From positions 317,571 through 381,570 of the forward strand of contig AZLU01000009.1 in NCBI GenBank assembly GCA_002224055.1: 64,000 nucleotides of DNA. The letters run 5' to 3'. Each line of letters opens with the position of its first letter. The first letter of the stretch is position 1. The stretch is from Pezizomycotina sp. ARF18. Lineage: Eukaryota; Ascomycota. Below are positions 26,601 through 38,789 of this stretch, in pieces. The notes under the pieces were generated by a model. That model ran no database searches. It saw nothing but the letters and a program-made list of their open reading frames with translations, and was not told the origin of the DNA. The position numbers were made by a program, and so were the translations under genes.

Positions 26601-28119
26601 ACGCATTAATTCATCAATAACTTATTACGCTATATTAGAATCCACTTTTACTTATATATAGAGTGAAATATCAGACTAAACATACAAAGGAAAATTCTAG
26701 TGCGAATTCCGGTATCTATTTTCACGACAAAGCTTGAGGCACAACTTAGCCGCAGCGTGAGCTTCCATATTGCATCAAGAATTGTGGGAAGCCCCCGAAG
26801 TCGGATATCCTTTCCCATGTATAGAGGGAATTGCTTTTAATGCGATATACAGAATCTTATAAGCTTAAAGAATATTTCCAATACTAAAGCAGAAGCATAT
26901 AAGATGTATCTCTCCCTGCGTACCCCTTCTACATCACGATTTTTTTCTCGGGCTCCAACATATTTGATGATCTAGGTTAGATTCCTGCATGCTCATTGAA
27001 GAATAAAGAGTTTAATTAAAATGGACGCTTGATTTTGGAAGGAGAAATTGACGGCGGCCCTGTACACTATTATATTTCAAGTAGCTTAGGTTTTTACTAG
27101 ACGTATTCACAGAAGATATAGATTAGAAATCGAACTTTGGCGTTTGTAAGATGAGGTATGCGATAGTTAAGTACGTGCAGCGTATTTGCTCTGGATTGAG
27201 TATCTCTGTCAACCCTCAATCTCGTTATCTATCACCGAGAACAGAAGCAGAGAGATCGATACTGGGGAAGCAAGAAGAGGTATCGATTGATAACGGCAAT
27301 ATTGAGTTTCCTCAGCTATCTCTAAAACAATATTCTTGGTACATTTCCGTATATTGTAGCAGTGTTACGTCGCAACGTGTAGCGTGTCGGCTCAGAATTA
27401 TTCATTTTTATTACCGACTTCAGTGTTTATCCTCGTCAGGCAAAAGGTATGCGGAGCTGCATACATGTAACAAACTTATTTTCTCGTAATCGTTCGTTAT
27501 GTCGGCACATCCAGGGCTCTAGGGACGCGTTTGGTTAGATGAATATGAGCACAACAGTATGACTGGTGTTATTTAAAGTGGAGAATTAGCTTTTGAAATG
27601 AGCAGTTCTTATAACAATTGAATTCAAACTGTGTAGTTAGTAACTGAGAGAACACAGGCTTGCTGCTTTCAGCTACCTTTGGTCACTAGATAAAGATATA
27701 CAATCAGGTATATAAGTAGAAACATCAATTAACTTTAAAGACAATTTTCCACCTAAGCATATTTTTTTTTTCTTTTTTTTTTTTCGGGTGTTAAAAGGAA
27801 AAACTTTTACTCCTGAGCTTTTATTTTCTACTAAAACTCCAAAACTTAGCATCACCAACTTGACAACCAGCAATGTTTTAGAAGAAAAAGAACAAATTCT
27901 AACAGTACTGTAAATCATATACCTTTACCAATCAAGCCAGAATCCCTCTCTATCAGGCAAGAAAAATCTATTCCTTTAGGTTCTTTGATTGATATTCATT
28001 TACATAGAAAGGGTCTCATTGATTCAATTTACCTTTCAATTACCAGTACGTACGAGCCCACCTTACAAATCCCAATTGCACTATTCATTCCAATTTACAT
28101 CTCATGGTTTAAAGACTGA
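23649..28119. other. Gene-poor stretch, nothing recognised
   Basis: Short ORFs only. The longest are 105 codons at 25926-26243 (+), 96 codons at 24868-25158 (-) and 112 codons at 27151-27489 (+). None has motifs, splice signals or composition that I can tie to a family. Confidence 0.5.
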
Positions 28120-28270
28120 GTGACCTCCAATAACCTTCTACCTCTTCCTCATCTCATGATATACACAATCCATCCCCTAATCTCCCTCCTCCCTATCCCT
28201 CTACCTGATCTTACCTCTAACTGCAACAGTAATTCAAGCTGTCTATCAATCAGCCACTTTACTATTTCCG
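28120..28270 (+). promoter_or_regulatory. Pyrimidine-rich promoter/5' UTR tract
   Basis: A dense C/T tract (CTTCTACCTCTTCCTC, then CTCCCTCCTCCCTATCCCTC) lies 100 to 230 bases before ATG 28360. CT-rich tracts just upstream of the start are a common feature of filamentous fungal promoters. No TATA box can be assigned with certainty. Confidence 0.35.
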
Positions 28271-28359
28271 GGTGTCAGCTGCCCTCATAGAAGTCTTGCG
28301 TACCCACGAAGGAAAAGGAAAGCACGAGAAGATCACGAGCAAGTGTCACGAAAGGAGAA

Positions 28360-29437
28360 ATGTCGTACTACTACGGCCCCTGCGGTGGGCAGTGGCCGGT
28401 TTATCACACGCCCGGAAGAAACGGCGAGCCTGGAGTTACGTACTACCCCGTCCACCCCTTCGCAGCAACAGCAGCCGCAGCAACCGAAGAAAGCCGACAC
28501 GCCGGCTCCTAAGCCCGCTGTTCCTACGCAGCCGCCGGTTACGGTTATTCAACCTCAGGTAAAGCTCCCCTCCTTCATTCCTCTCAGTTTCCCGTCGGCT
28601 AACCAGAACCTAAAACAGATAATCCCCATCCCGAGCTCCCTACAAGTCAACCTGCACCACCTGCGCCGAGCACGAAAGCAAAACTTAAGAAGTGCGAATG
28701 CCACGACTGCCAGCGCGAAGAGCGCCGCTACCGCCGCTCCTCCTCCCGCGACTACGAACACCTGAAAGCGAAGTACAACGAAGCCATCGGCGCGAGAAGA
28801 CGCAGAAGGACTTCATCGCCACGCTCGCGAGCGCCGTCGTCAGCGGTAACAGCGGTAACCGTAATAACAACCAACAGGATCCCGTTAAGCCCGTCATCCT
28901 ATTCGGTGTCCTGGTAGTGGAGTGGTGGTTATAACCATTCCCCGCCGACGTACACGCATTACAACGCGCCGCCAAGCCACGAGGATATGCTGATGAGAGG
29001 ATCGAGGACTACAGCTGGAGAACGACAGGTTGGCTAGGAGGCACCACCGCAGTCATCACCACCACCATCGCGGTCACGGTCACGGTCACGATCATCACGG
29101 TCACCACGGACATCACCACTACCCATCGCCGCACAGGTACGACTTCTACCCGTACCCGGGGACCATGACGGAGACCAGTACGCGAAGTTCCACAGGAGTG
29201 GCTGATGGCCAGGAAAAGAAGATCGAGAAGCTGGAGAAGGAGAAGGAAGAATTGAAGGCGAAGGACCACAAGGTCTGCTCGTGCGGCGCGTGCGACGTCA
29301 AGGACTGCAAGTTCACAAGGAGAAGTAAGGAGGAAAAGAAGAAGAAGAAGAGAAGAAGAAGTGCTCCGGTCATAACTGCAACACGCACCACTTCCATGGC
29401 CGAACACCATCCGTCTGGATATCACCACCACGGATGA
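28360..29437 (+). CDS. Cys/His-rich, coiled, low-complexity protein of unknown function
   Basis: I do not recognise this gene. The likely start is ATG 28360 (MSYYYGPCGGQWPVYH). A Gln/Pro-rich part follows (SQQQQPQQPKK, then KADTPAPKPAVPTQPP). An intron at 28559-28618 has GTAAAG, a GGCTAAC branch and an ACAG end. Next come a Cys pair in KKCECHDCQREERRYRR, a helical stretch (DYEHLKAKYNEAIG, EKTQKDFIATLASAVVSGN) and a His-rich block (29040-29135) with HHHHH and HGHGHDHHGHHGHHH. A charged coiled coil (KKIEKLEKEKEELKAK) leads into a second Cys motif (KVCSCGACDVKDC) and a Lys/Arg tail. The paired CxC/CxxC motifs and His run suggest metal binding, but that is inference. Several one-base frame changes interrupt it, so exact boundaries are provisional. 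It stands alone at the right edge of the gene-poor region. Confidence 0.6.
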
Positions 29438-31411
29438 TCATGGCATCACCCCACCATCATTAGTTGGTCAAGTGCTTTAGTTTTATTTTTTTTTCTTCCC
29501 TACTTCTTTCTTAATTCTTTATCTCTCATAGACACGAAATCCTGTCTCCAGCGTTTTCACTATTGTACTATATCGGATTGTCATTTCGCTCTAGGCCTTC
29601 AATTATGTCCCTGGTTCTCACGATTATCGGGGTTAAAAGGTTCATGTTTATTAACAAAAGGAGAAAAGAAGTTAGCTTGCTATACAGAAAGAATAAAAAC
29701 TGGTCTACTACTTATATTCTTCTAGGCTCTGAGATGTCAATTTGAGTAAGACGAGTGCGTAGAAGCTTCCATACCGATATATTTCACGCCTCACAGCACA
29801 AAGCAAGAAAAGTGAAAGTAGTGTTTGACCTTTGTCGTGAATAGTATGTGATTGATACATGGCACATCGATTTTTACACCTTGCAATCGAAGATCTGGCC
29901 AATACTTCTTGTGACGAACTATACTAAACTGCCTATTCCATACACTTTTGTATAATATGTCCCACCTTACAGAAATTACAAAGTGTTAAGTGCTAGATAA
30001 AGAGAACTAAGAGGGAAAAGGAGCACAAAGGTGAAGTATAAAAGCAAAAGAGTAGTAATAGAGTCACGATATCGAAAAAGGCTAAGAAAACAACAAAGTT
30101 AAATTTCAGTCCAAAAAATATACATCACAACATGGACGATAACAACGGCGAAGAGAAAATTAGTTATAACAACAAATATGTAGCCAAAAAAGAAAAAAAA
30201 AAAAAAAAAGGAAGGAAAAGCAGGATGAATGTCCGGGCAAGCTCTTTCCGAAGAATGTTTACAACCGGGCGTAGTCAACTCTGGAGACCAAGTTCAACAC
30301 GCAGTTGAGCCACTCCACTCAGGCCGCTTGAGTCTAATTGGCCAGACAGCTTTATAGATTAATCGATAAGATCAGCATGGCTTCCTGCATACTTGTGTAT
30401 GGGATACTACTTAGGCTAAGTACACACGTCTATTTGAACTCCTGTCTCCTCTGAAAAAAAAAAAAAATCCCACAACTTGTTCAATCTAACTACAAATTTG
30501 AGGACTATCCATGCTTACGTTTGAAAAACTAAAATACCTTACAAAATCAAAAATAAAATAAATAAAATAAAATAAAATAAAAAAATAAATAAAATAAAAA
30601 AAAACATGTTATAACCACTAGACAAGTGACCTTGAAAATTTTTTTTGTTATTGACCACTGGCTGGTTTATTTCTATAAGCTTTACTGCACCTTCTAAGAG
30701 GAGGTGATTCCTAAGAAGGTAACTTTGATTTTGGGCACCGCCTTCTACTACTCTAGAGGACGGTACTTCCTCTCGCTATGTTCAACTACGTCCGATACTG
30801 CTTCTCATTGCTCTCGTTACTCTAAATACTCAAGTATTATCCTTTAGAGACTGAACACATTACCAATTTTAAGTCAAGAAGCTTTGGATTGTAGCTATTG
30901 AAAAGGTAAACAAAAGATGAGCTTCGATACTGTGATATGGAATGACCTAGACTATTGCTCGTTGCTCCATCTCTACAAGGTTTGTATTGTGTAGTTTGTT
31001 GGAGTAGTATTATATAAAAAAGTGCCGGTTAGAGGTATTATTGATGTCTGCAGGGTTTGAGCTCCCCTGACATACAAATGTGATGTTACTCTGAAACGGT
31101 TGACGACCTATGTAAGCTTCAAAACTTAGGACTGGAACAGCCCAACTTCCGGTCTTCTATTCATTCATGGAGGAGATATCACAGCTTACTTTGCTGCATA
31201 CATATAGTATTAATGTTTTTCAACAGCGTGTGCCTAGGCTTATCATGCATATATACACAAAGAGTCGAAAAAAAGTAGTTACAAAAGTAAAACAAAAGCA
31301 AACCATCTGCTCCATGAATAAAGACAACAATTGATCATCTCCTATGCACCTAAAGTTATCCCTCCGAGTCATTTTTTTTTTCGATAATGAGTTGAACACC
31401 CATCTCCTCCG
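29438..31411. other. Intergenic, A/T-rich, no gene seen
   Basis: Two kilobases between the 3' end of the Cys/His gene and the convergent Apa-type gene. It contains an A18 run near 30188 and an AAAAT-type array at 30551-30604. No coding or RNA gene was recognised. Confidence 0.5.
30551..30604. repeat. (AAAAT/AAAT)n microsatellite
   Basis: An imperfect AAAAT/AAAT array of about 54 bases. Similar arrays occur at 40665-40700, 47641-47678 and 56447-56500. Confidence 0.85.
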
Positions 31412-32569
31412 TCACAGAGCCGAACTAACACCCCCATCCTTCCCCTCCGCACATTCCTTTACGGGTACCCCAACCTCCGCAAACATCCTCCCATAACCCC
31501 CTTCTCGCGTCCAGCAGCGCCCGCATCTCAACGTCCGTCTTAACCAGCAGCATACCCCCAACATCGTCCCGTTCAATCCCAATCCAGGAACAGGAATCTC
31601 CACGCCGTCCATTATAACACCCGACCCGCTACCTTTAGCAACCGGATACGCCGTCTCCTTCGTGCGCGGACATATAGCCATGTAGTCTTCGTAAAACGCG
31701 AGGTTATACGACGTCGTACTTATCCTCGACAGTAAAGCGCCGTACCGTTACTAGAACATCCGATGATAACTCTGTTGCGAAGGGGAATATGTAATGCTCG
31801 AACGCGGCGTTAGGGTGCGAGATAACTTCCCCTTTCGTGAGGTTTCGAGACGTAGTCCGTTATGAACAATTCTTCCGCTTCCTCGCTGCTCAGCGTAAGA
31901 AACTGCAAATGCCTATGCGGCTGACTAGCCCCACTATCCTCTCCGCAATTAAAAAATCCGAAAATCTCCGTGCGCGGTGAACATCCACATCCGCCGCCGC
32001 CGTTTCGCTAATGTGGTGCTGCGGCGGTATCGGCGAGCTAGCAGTTTCGTCGTACCACTGGCTGAATATCGACGCGACGCGTCCCAGTCGTTCCTCGTCA
32101 GTTTATCTGCTTGGTTTTCGAATTTCGTAGTGGCGAGGATGAAGTGTGCGGGAATGACGGGGAACTTGTTAAGGACGATGTAGTGGGAGTCGGAGCTGCC
32201 GATGGGAGTGACGTAGAGGTTCTTGTCGGGGTTTTCGAAGGGGTCGATGCGGGTTTTTACTGGGGAGGAGGTGGAGTCTGGGTTCGTGGGCTTTTTGAGG
32301 AGCTGCGGGGCGAAGCGGACTTGATACTGTAGGGGTTGCGTATACTGTTAGCAATGAGCTCAATTGTTGAAAACAAGAAAGGGAAAGCAATCCGTGATAG
32401 TTTTCCTTCGTTTCAAAGCTATTCCTGAGCTCCGGATGCGAAGTATCGGAGTGACTTACCAAGATCCCATTCTCTTTCTCAATGTACGCCTTCGTGCCCG
32501 TAAAGCTGACGCTGCAGCTTTGGATAGCGGCGGTATACGTTGAGAATATTTTTCGACCTGAATTTATTC
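31412..32569 (-). CDS. APA1/APA2: ATP adenylyltransferase / diadenosine tetraphosphate phosphorylase (Apa1/Apa2 family)
   Basis: Enzymes of this family split Ap4A with phosphate into ATP and ADP, in the cytosol. The first exon ends in FTGTKAYIEKENGIL and is followed by an intron (GTAAGT at about 32458, ending CTACAG at about 32337). The next exon begins YQVRFAPQLLKKPTNPDS. NLYVTPIGSSDSHYIVLNKF and PVIPAHFILATTKF are typical family core sequence. The nucleotide-binding SQPHRHLQ motif (about 31900) carries the HxHxQ triad of the HIT-related superfamily. The C-terminal ATP_transf domain shows SYNLAFYEDYMAICPR and LGLNGTMLGGMLLVKTDVEM (frame change inside). The gene ends at TGA 31414-31412 after EVGVPVKEC. 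The N-terminal start (ATG at 32569) is uncertain because that frame stops early. Several one-base frame changes occur. Paralogues Apa1 and Apa2 cannot be told apart here. Confidence 0.85.
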
Positions 32570-33262
32570 ATGACGTAGATGATGCTGGTTTATACTTCTC
32601 GAGAGGTGTTAGTGGTTGTTAATAGGATTGCTGATGTCAGTGTCGTCCGATCCTTGCAGTTTTAAGGATTCGTGTGGGGTGGAAATAACGGCGGCGCTGG
32701 TGGGTGAGCTTTGTTGTTGCGCGCTCTTATCTGGAGAATTATAGCACGGCCTGAAGCCTAAAGCAACATGTCGACGAAATACTGCAAGCTCTTATGAATA
32801 TAGATATCCCTTGATCATTCTATTCGTTTTGAGTCTCTGCTATCTCGATCTCAATGAAGATTGAGTTGCGACGCAATGTATATTAGTAGTAGTAATAGAA
32901 TAGTATACTAATACGTATTAGAAACTACAGGATTCAGTATACAAGTGAAAATATCAAGAAGCGAAATAAAATAGTACGAGTATACAAGTTGACTAAAGAA
33001 TAACTGAAAACGAGAAAAAGCTTACAAAAGCCAACTTCGTAGGGTCCAAAGCTGTTGTAAAAGATGAAGAAAAACGTGCGTATTCTAAAAAGTTTTAAAT
33101 CTTCCACGTACATGTACATCAAACGCCTTCAAAATGAATGAGTAAATAAGTAAATCAACAAAGAATAGATCCCATGGCCTTGTCGCAAATGCTCTCACAG
33201 AGAGCGCTCGAAATATTCTTCCGTTGAGCGAGAAACACTTCTCTGTCGCCTAAAATGTTTCC
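32570..33262. other. Intergenic spacer
   Basis: Upstream region of the Apa-type gene and 3' flank of the DUF2306 gene, both on the minus strand. No gene seen. Confidence 0.5.
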
Positions 33263-34790
33263 TTAAATCATTTGTCGCACAGGCGTCCTTCTCCACTCTC
33301 CGTAACCCCAATATCCTCGGCTTCCGTATTCTGCGACTTCCGCGACGAGGTAGACATCGTTCTGGTTCGATTTTGCACTATCATCTTCCGCTACCTTAGG
33401 TTTCCACTCCGCATCGCCGAGCCTATCAGACGTCAAACCCGCACTACCTGGATTTATCATGCCGGCTTTGAGCTGGCGTTCGTACGACGCTTGACGCAGC
33501 CTGGCTGTTTCTGCGGGCGTTAGGTGGAACTAACAAGTGAAAAACGAGATTGAAAGTTAGCCATATAGTATCTTGGAAGTTTTGTCGTTGTTTATTGGAG
33601 TATAAGGTTACTTACGTATATCTCAACGCCGATGATGTGAATGGCTAATGCGAACCAAAGGCTCATACCGAAGGTAGCCCGAAATGTAGCGCCGACGGTA
33701 GCCTTCGTCGCATCGTCAGAGCGAAGAGTGCCGGTACTGGAACGACGCCGTGCGGCCCGAAAGTCTTGCAAAGAGTAGTGAAATTGGCGTTGTAAGTTTT
33801 CTCGTCCGTGAACTGGAGTTCATCACAGCGGAACAACTATTTCATACAATTAGAATATCAAACCACAGTAGAACTATAAATGTGAAAAGGTACTTACCCA
33901 TGATAAGATCGAATTTTGCCGATAATAAGAGACGAGATGATCATGATGATCCTCATCGATATGATCGATCCCATGTACACCCACGCCCTCAGCATCCAGT
34001 TCCTGTGCTGGTCAATCTGGAGTTTCTTGATGTTGTAGTACGCCATGAAGACCGAAACCAAGACGATAAAACCGAGGAAGTAAACTCCGGCTTGTGTCTC
34101 GATGGTACCACGAACGCGCGCCTGGACATGATGATGGCTGATGCGACTGTGGTTATGACGCATATGATTATGATGTAGCCATCGATCCTGTGGAGGAGGA
34201 GAAGTTTCTAGAATAGGGAAACGTTAGGATTGTTTCAAAGAGAGTAGACTGGTCGATGGAATGCTTACGTATCGGATTTGAGGCACGAATTGGAAGACGG
34301 CGAGTATGGCAGCGGGTAATATGGTCGCAAGGTGAATTATCATAGCATCTAGGGGGAGAAGTCAGCAAAATATCCATGTCTGTGTAATGTTACTTGTGCT
34401 GACGATAGCTCCTGGATCTCTGGAAGATCTGTGGAAGAAGCAGCCTAGCAAACAGATGAGAGATAACAAGCAACACCTACATTATGGATCCCTTCTCGAA
34501 ACCAGAACCATTCACCAGGAGCGGCTTGTTCCTTGAAGTTAGTGTCGTAGGCTAGATAACTCAGGCGCGCTATGCTGAACCCCAGAAGAGCGCCGCCGAA
34601 AATAACCCCTACAGAAAGATGACGAAGTAAGAGCTGTCAGTCTGGGTTGCGAGATAAATTTAAGGTAACAAAGTCCGTGAAAGGAGGATAAGGATATAGT
34701 GGTAAACGTACAGAGAGGGAAATTATAGGCCTTGTGAAATCCTAAAAAGGAACTGGGCTTTGTACAAGCCCTAGTAAACCAGTTGGCCAT
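33263..34790 (-). CDS. DUF2306-type multi-pass membrane protein
   Basis: A predicted integral membrane protein of unknown biochemical role. The start MANWFTRACTKPSSFLGFHK at 34790 is followed by an intron at 34711-34609 (GTACGT..CTGTAG). Exon 2 gives VIFGGALLGFSIARLSYLAY and EWFWFREGI. HLATILPAAILAVFQFVPQI follows after another intron. A middle exon holds LHRIDGYIIIICVITTVASA, then TQAGVYFLGFIVLVSVFMAY and the family signature IDQHRNWMLRAWVYMGSIIS (about 34010-33960). A further exon shows the hydrophobic FRATFGMSLWFALAIHIIGV. The last exon begins FHLTPAETARLRQASYERQL and is a soluble tail ending at TAA 33265-33263. The His-x2-Trp-Met-x-Arg motif after YYNIKKLQ is what I use to assign DUF2306. 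Small frame changes occur near 34110 and 33700. It is co-oriented with the Apa-type gene, but nothing links their functions. Confidence 0.75.
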
Positions 34791-36715
34791 TGTTAACGTA
34801 TTGCAGTAGAAAGCTAACTGTTTTATGAGATATGCCGGTTGAAAAGAAAAGAGATATTCGCCAAAGAGAGTAGTGAGAGATAAGTCTGTTGATATTGTGT
34901 CGAGAAGCATGGGATACTTCGAGGGTTATATAATCGATAGCAATACTAACTGCTAAGCACTCAGAGGAACTTGAACACCCCTCACTCGGAGATGAGCGAC
35001 TATGGCAAACTGTATGAGCATTGCCCGGTATCATAATGATAGGTTTACTTTCCTTATCCATCTCCGCGAGCCTTCGTTTTTCTTTTTTTCTTTTTTCCTT
35101 TTCTTTTTAACAAGCCGCCATTGTAGAGTACACCACAAGCTTCATGCACGCCGAGCATTCTGCCAATTTGGTGTCGCCGAAAAGAAAGTGTGCTATAGAA
35201 GCGACAAGGTGGTCTTGTACGCCCCTATGCACTCGAAATCACAGCCCTTTGACAACTCGCATATACAAAGTCCGAAAATAGCTTCGAATATGAAATAGAG
35301 TTTCATCGCTTCCATTTCCCAAAGTGCTAGATTCATTAACTCTCTCTTCTTGAGAACGGTTTCCATTGCTCGCTAACGTACGAAGATTCGTAGGAAAGGG
35401 CAGGAGTCGTTAAAGTGGTTACGCAACCCACCAAATTAGCGATATGTCGATTGAAACCACCGCGTGGACAGTTGGAAATACCCTATAATAACGGCTGTCG
35501 CTGCCTGAAGCCGTGATTTATCTTGTAACAGCATTTAGATATAATTGTTCGAAATTTGCGATTACCCGATTTGATTCTGTAGATCTCGCGAATAATTTTT
35601 TATAATCTCCCCGGAAAATCACATTGATAGCAGTCTACCAAAGTATATCCGTGCGATAGGAAATAAGGTATGCATGATAGCGGTGTCGAGGCTTAAAACC
35701 CAGGCAAACAATATACAGAAGTAGAAGCGCCACGAAGTAACCTTCGTAGGCGATCATGCGCGATTGCCTGTCGCGATGTCGCGAAGGCTGAGGCTTTTTC
35801 AGCCAAGAAACCCATTTTCGCCTAAAGCAAAATCTCAATTATAGGAGCATTTAAAGGCCGCACGAAAGAACTTAAAAGGATACCAAGTATTGGAAAAATA
35901 CGGCAGCAGCTAACATCACGAGCCAATGTAAACTTCCCTGGAGTGTGTGGTACAAAAGTGGACAAGGGTTCTCCCTGCAGGTGGCCTACACCTCATTTCT
36001 CCGAGATCTACTTTTTTCTGGAAAGGGAGTTCTGATTCGGCGGGGACAAAGACGTACGTAAACGAGCGTGCACAGATAACGTGGCGCCTTCCTTTAGCTA
36101 AAGGATTGCATATCTCTGTTCTATGAACGAAATTGTTATATATATCCTATAACGCTGCGCCTGATCGCTTTACGTCGCCTTTACGAATAAATGTAAAATT
36201 CTTCTGTGAGCTTATTACGCTTAGGCTTGCTCTAACGGAAAGATCGTGGAACAACAAGGCGTATTCGTATTTCGCTCCAAGGCTCCGCTTATATACAATC
36301 TGAACTGTGGAAGCTACGGAAGCTTCTATATAAATTTGCTAAAATCTCATAATTAGCAACTAGTTTAATTAAAATTTTGGACACGATGTCTCTATCGAGC
36401 GATTGGGAGACCGAAAAAAAAAAAAAAAAAAAAAGTAGAGAGACGGAAGGGAGATGCGTGTATATATGGACGAACCAAATCCGCTTCTAGTGAAAACCAC
36501 CGGTATAATCAGTTACAGAGCGGCAGAAACCGCAGGATAGCTTGCCTGCTGCCATGCATGTTTACGCTAACAACTCGGCCCAGCAAAATAGGCGTTAATG
36601 AAAGCTTTTCTGCAAATCGATGTCTCGCTGTGTAAAAAATCGTGTAAATTTAGGCTTGATTGATTGAAAAAGTAGTTTATATTCCTTTGAGAACTTCTTT
36701 CCTCAAGTGGATAGC
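34791..36715. other. Intergenic, no gene recognised
   Basis: About 1.9 kb. A 67-codon minus-strand ORF at 35635-35838 has a hydrophobic stretch (YFVALLLLYIVCLGF) but no recognised family and no clear exons. An A-run near 36415-36434 is non-coding. Confidence 0.4.
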
Positions 36716-37155
36716 TTAGAAGCTAGGATAGTTCGGAACCTTCAGTGCTGTCTCATGCGAGCCAGAACACCTGTTGCTGCACCCGTGTACATCAGTTACC
36801 TGTAACGATGTGGGAACCAATGGAGGGTAGCTTGAGGAAATTTGAGTACTTATACTTGCCTGCTGACGAAGAATATTAGTTTGGCAGAAGTATATCGTCA
36901 AAGGCCCTTCATAGGAAGCTTTGACCTGACCAGGGCAATAGAGATTAGCTGCTGACGTGTACTAGGACGACTTTGAGATGATATAGAATGTATAACAGGA
37001 CAGTGGACTGCAGCTGCAGATCTTGGCGGCGGGAACCCGATCGAGCTGGTGTCATGCAGATGCATACTTCGCAACTTGTGCTGCGAAATGGGATCCAATG
37101 CAATGATATTACTTAAAGAAAAGATGAAGGAGAAGCTGACGACCAGAGGGGACAT
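36716..37155 (-). CDS. Possible small secreted protein (doubtful)
   Basis: A minus-strand frame starts MSPLVVSFSFIFSLSNIIAL, which has the shape of a signal peptide, and continues DPISQHKLRSMHLHDTSSIG to 36898. A second frame directly downstream (YFCQTNILRQQASISTQISS, with Cys in GCSNRCSG) continues to 36716. A one-base shift would join them into a protein of about 145 residues, in keeping with the shifts seen in neighbouring genes. I recognise no family, and chance cannot be excluded. Confidence 0.25.
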
Positions 37156-37914
37156 GCTTAAGAACGGCGATAGAAACTAACGAAGAGAGAAGATATATGG
37201 AATTCTCTACTGTATTAGATCCGATAAGAGTGTAAATAAGCACTTGCGGCAGGAAAGAAGTTTGGTGATAAATGCTGGAAAACTCATGTATAATGCTATA
37301 CTAACAATAATATAAAATAATAAAACGGGGTTACAATTAAAAATAGCAAGGGAGAGTGCTAACTTTTACCACCCCCCCACAAAAAAAAAAAAACCTCTCC
37401 CGTACACTCAACAACGATCTTTCATCTAGAAAGAAGAACCCCTTAGAAACTTGTTCCTAGAATCCCGGTATCAGGGTATCAGTTTGGAAACCTTCCCCAA
37501 GATGCACAGAAGCCTTCTGTCCTCAGTCATTCAATCGTACCGTGTCGGGTCAAGTCAGCACATTTATATATATATCTACGATGTATCGATATGATCATTT
37601 TTCAACATTTCAACATGAAAGTTCGACTAGACGGCAAATTTCATATATTTATTAGAAGCTGCCCGCGTTTCGTACCTATAGAGAATGTCACGCGTTCGTG
37701 TCGCCACGGCAATTTACTATGCAGTCGCGCGACATTGACGAACGACCGTTACTGGTTAGAACAGGGTCCACCCCCGTTCACATCGCATCCTCTCGGTTGT
37801 TTTTTTCATCCAAACTTCAGCCGAGGGTTAAAAACGTGCAATTAATATAACCAGAACCGAACCGCTGGAAACCTCCTTACCTCCCTACCTCCACTGCCCA
37901 AAATTACCAGCACC
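37156..37914. other. Intergenic; promoter of the CMD-like gene at right end
   Basis: No gene recognised. C-rich tract CCTCCTTACCTCCCTACCTC precedes the ATG at 37915, which has a strong CACCATGG context. Confidence 0.45.
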
Positions 37915-38789
37915 ATGGACGCAATAATAACGCCGCACTTCCTCGATCGCCTACGCTCCACACCGAACTTACCGCCTCACGTATGGTACTACGTTACCAT
38001 GATCGCCTTGTCGGTTTTAAACCGGCCGGAGGAAATAAGTACGGTGTGGAAGTATACTCTAGCGCACGACGCTATACCCGGTAGCGATAACGAAAAGTAC
38101 GTCGTGGAAGAAAGGAAGTGGCTCGGGGAGAGTAAAGACAATGGAATCGGGAGGGTTGACGAAAAGGGAGGGAAAGCGCGCTTAGGATTGCGAGAGGTGC
38201 AGGGAAGGTTGTTGAAGGCGGAGGGGTTGGAGGGTTGCCGAAGGTAATAATCTCAATCCAAAATTACTATAGCAAGTGGGATTGAATACTGATAGGCTTT
38301 TTTTTTTTTTTGTGGTTGTGAATAGGCTATAAACTCCCTCCTCGCCCTCCAAACTCACACCCGCCATACCTCCTCGACCCCTCCCAGCATCACCCTCCCA
38401 CCCGACCACCGCGGCCGCTCCACTCTCTCCTCAAACCCAAACGTAGAATACTTCATAAACCGCGGTACAACATTTTTCGACAAACTCTACGGCCCCGTGG
38501 GTCAGCGGATAAAAACAGCATGGGGACTAGTAGTCCCGATCTACAAGTCCTCGCAGCGTGGATGTACGGCCTGCTGCTGAGCGAGGAGAGCGTGCTCACG
38601 GGCCGCGAGACGGGGTTCATGATGGTCGCGGCGCTGGTACCGCAGGACGTAAACCCCCAGCTAAAGGGGCATTTGAAGGGTGCGTTAAACCATGGAGCTA
38701 CGAGGAGGAGGTTATGGCGGTGAGGGAGGTTGTTATGGAGATTTGTAGGGCTGCGGAGTTACGTGGAAGGGGAAGTTGCAAAGCTGTAG
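37915..38789 (+). CDS. Carboxymuconolactone decarboxylase/AhpD-like family protein
   Basis: A small soluble all-helical protein of the fungal CMD/AhpD-like fold. Exon 1 starts MDAIITPHFLDRLRSTPNLP and continues PPHVWYYVTMIALSVLNRPE, the usual opening of this family. An intron at 38244-38325 (GTAATA..AATAG) contains a T12 run. Exon 2 gives AINSLLALQ, then YFINRGTTFFDKLYGPVGQR and, after a frame change, DLQVLAAWMYGLLLSEESVL and TGRETGFMMVAALVPQDVNP. GHLKGALNHGAT and EEVMAVREVVMEIC form the helix-turn-helix region. The tail WKGEVAKL with TAG at 38787-38789 is reached by a one-base change near GG 38755. The CxxC pair of peroxidase-active AhpD is not seen, so redox function should not be assumed. 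Substrate unknown. Confidence 0.75.

Noticed and set aside
29009-29431. 140-codon antisense ORF over the His-rich gene
   Set aside because: Val/Met-rich mirror of the His-rich repeats; the plus strand has the sensible protein.
31412-38789. Apa-type, DUF2306, secreted-like and CMD-like genes as a metabolic gene cluster
   Set aside because: No backbone biosynthetic enzyme, mixed strands, large spacers and unrelated roles; closeness alone does not support a cluster.
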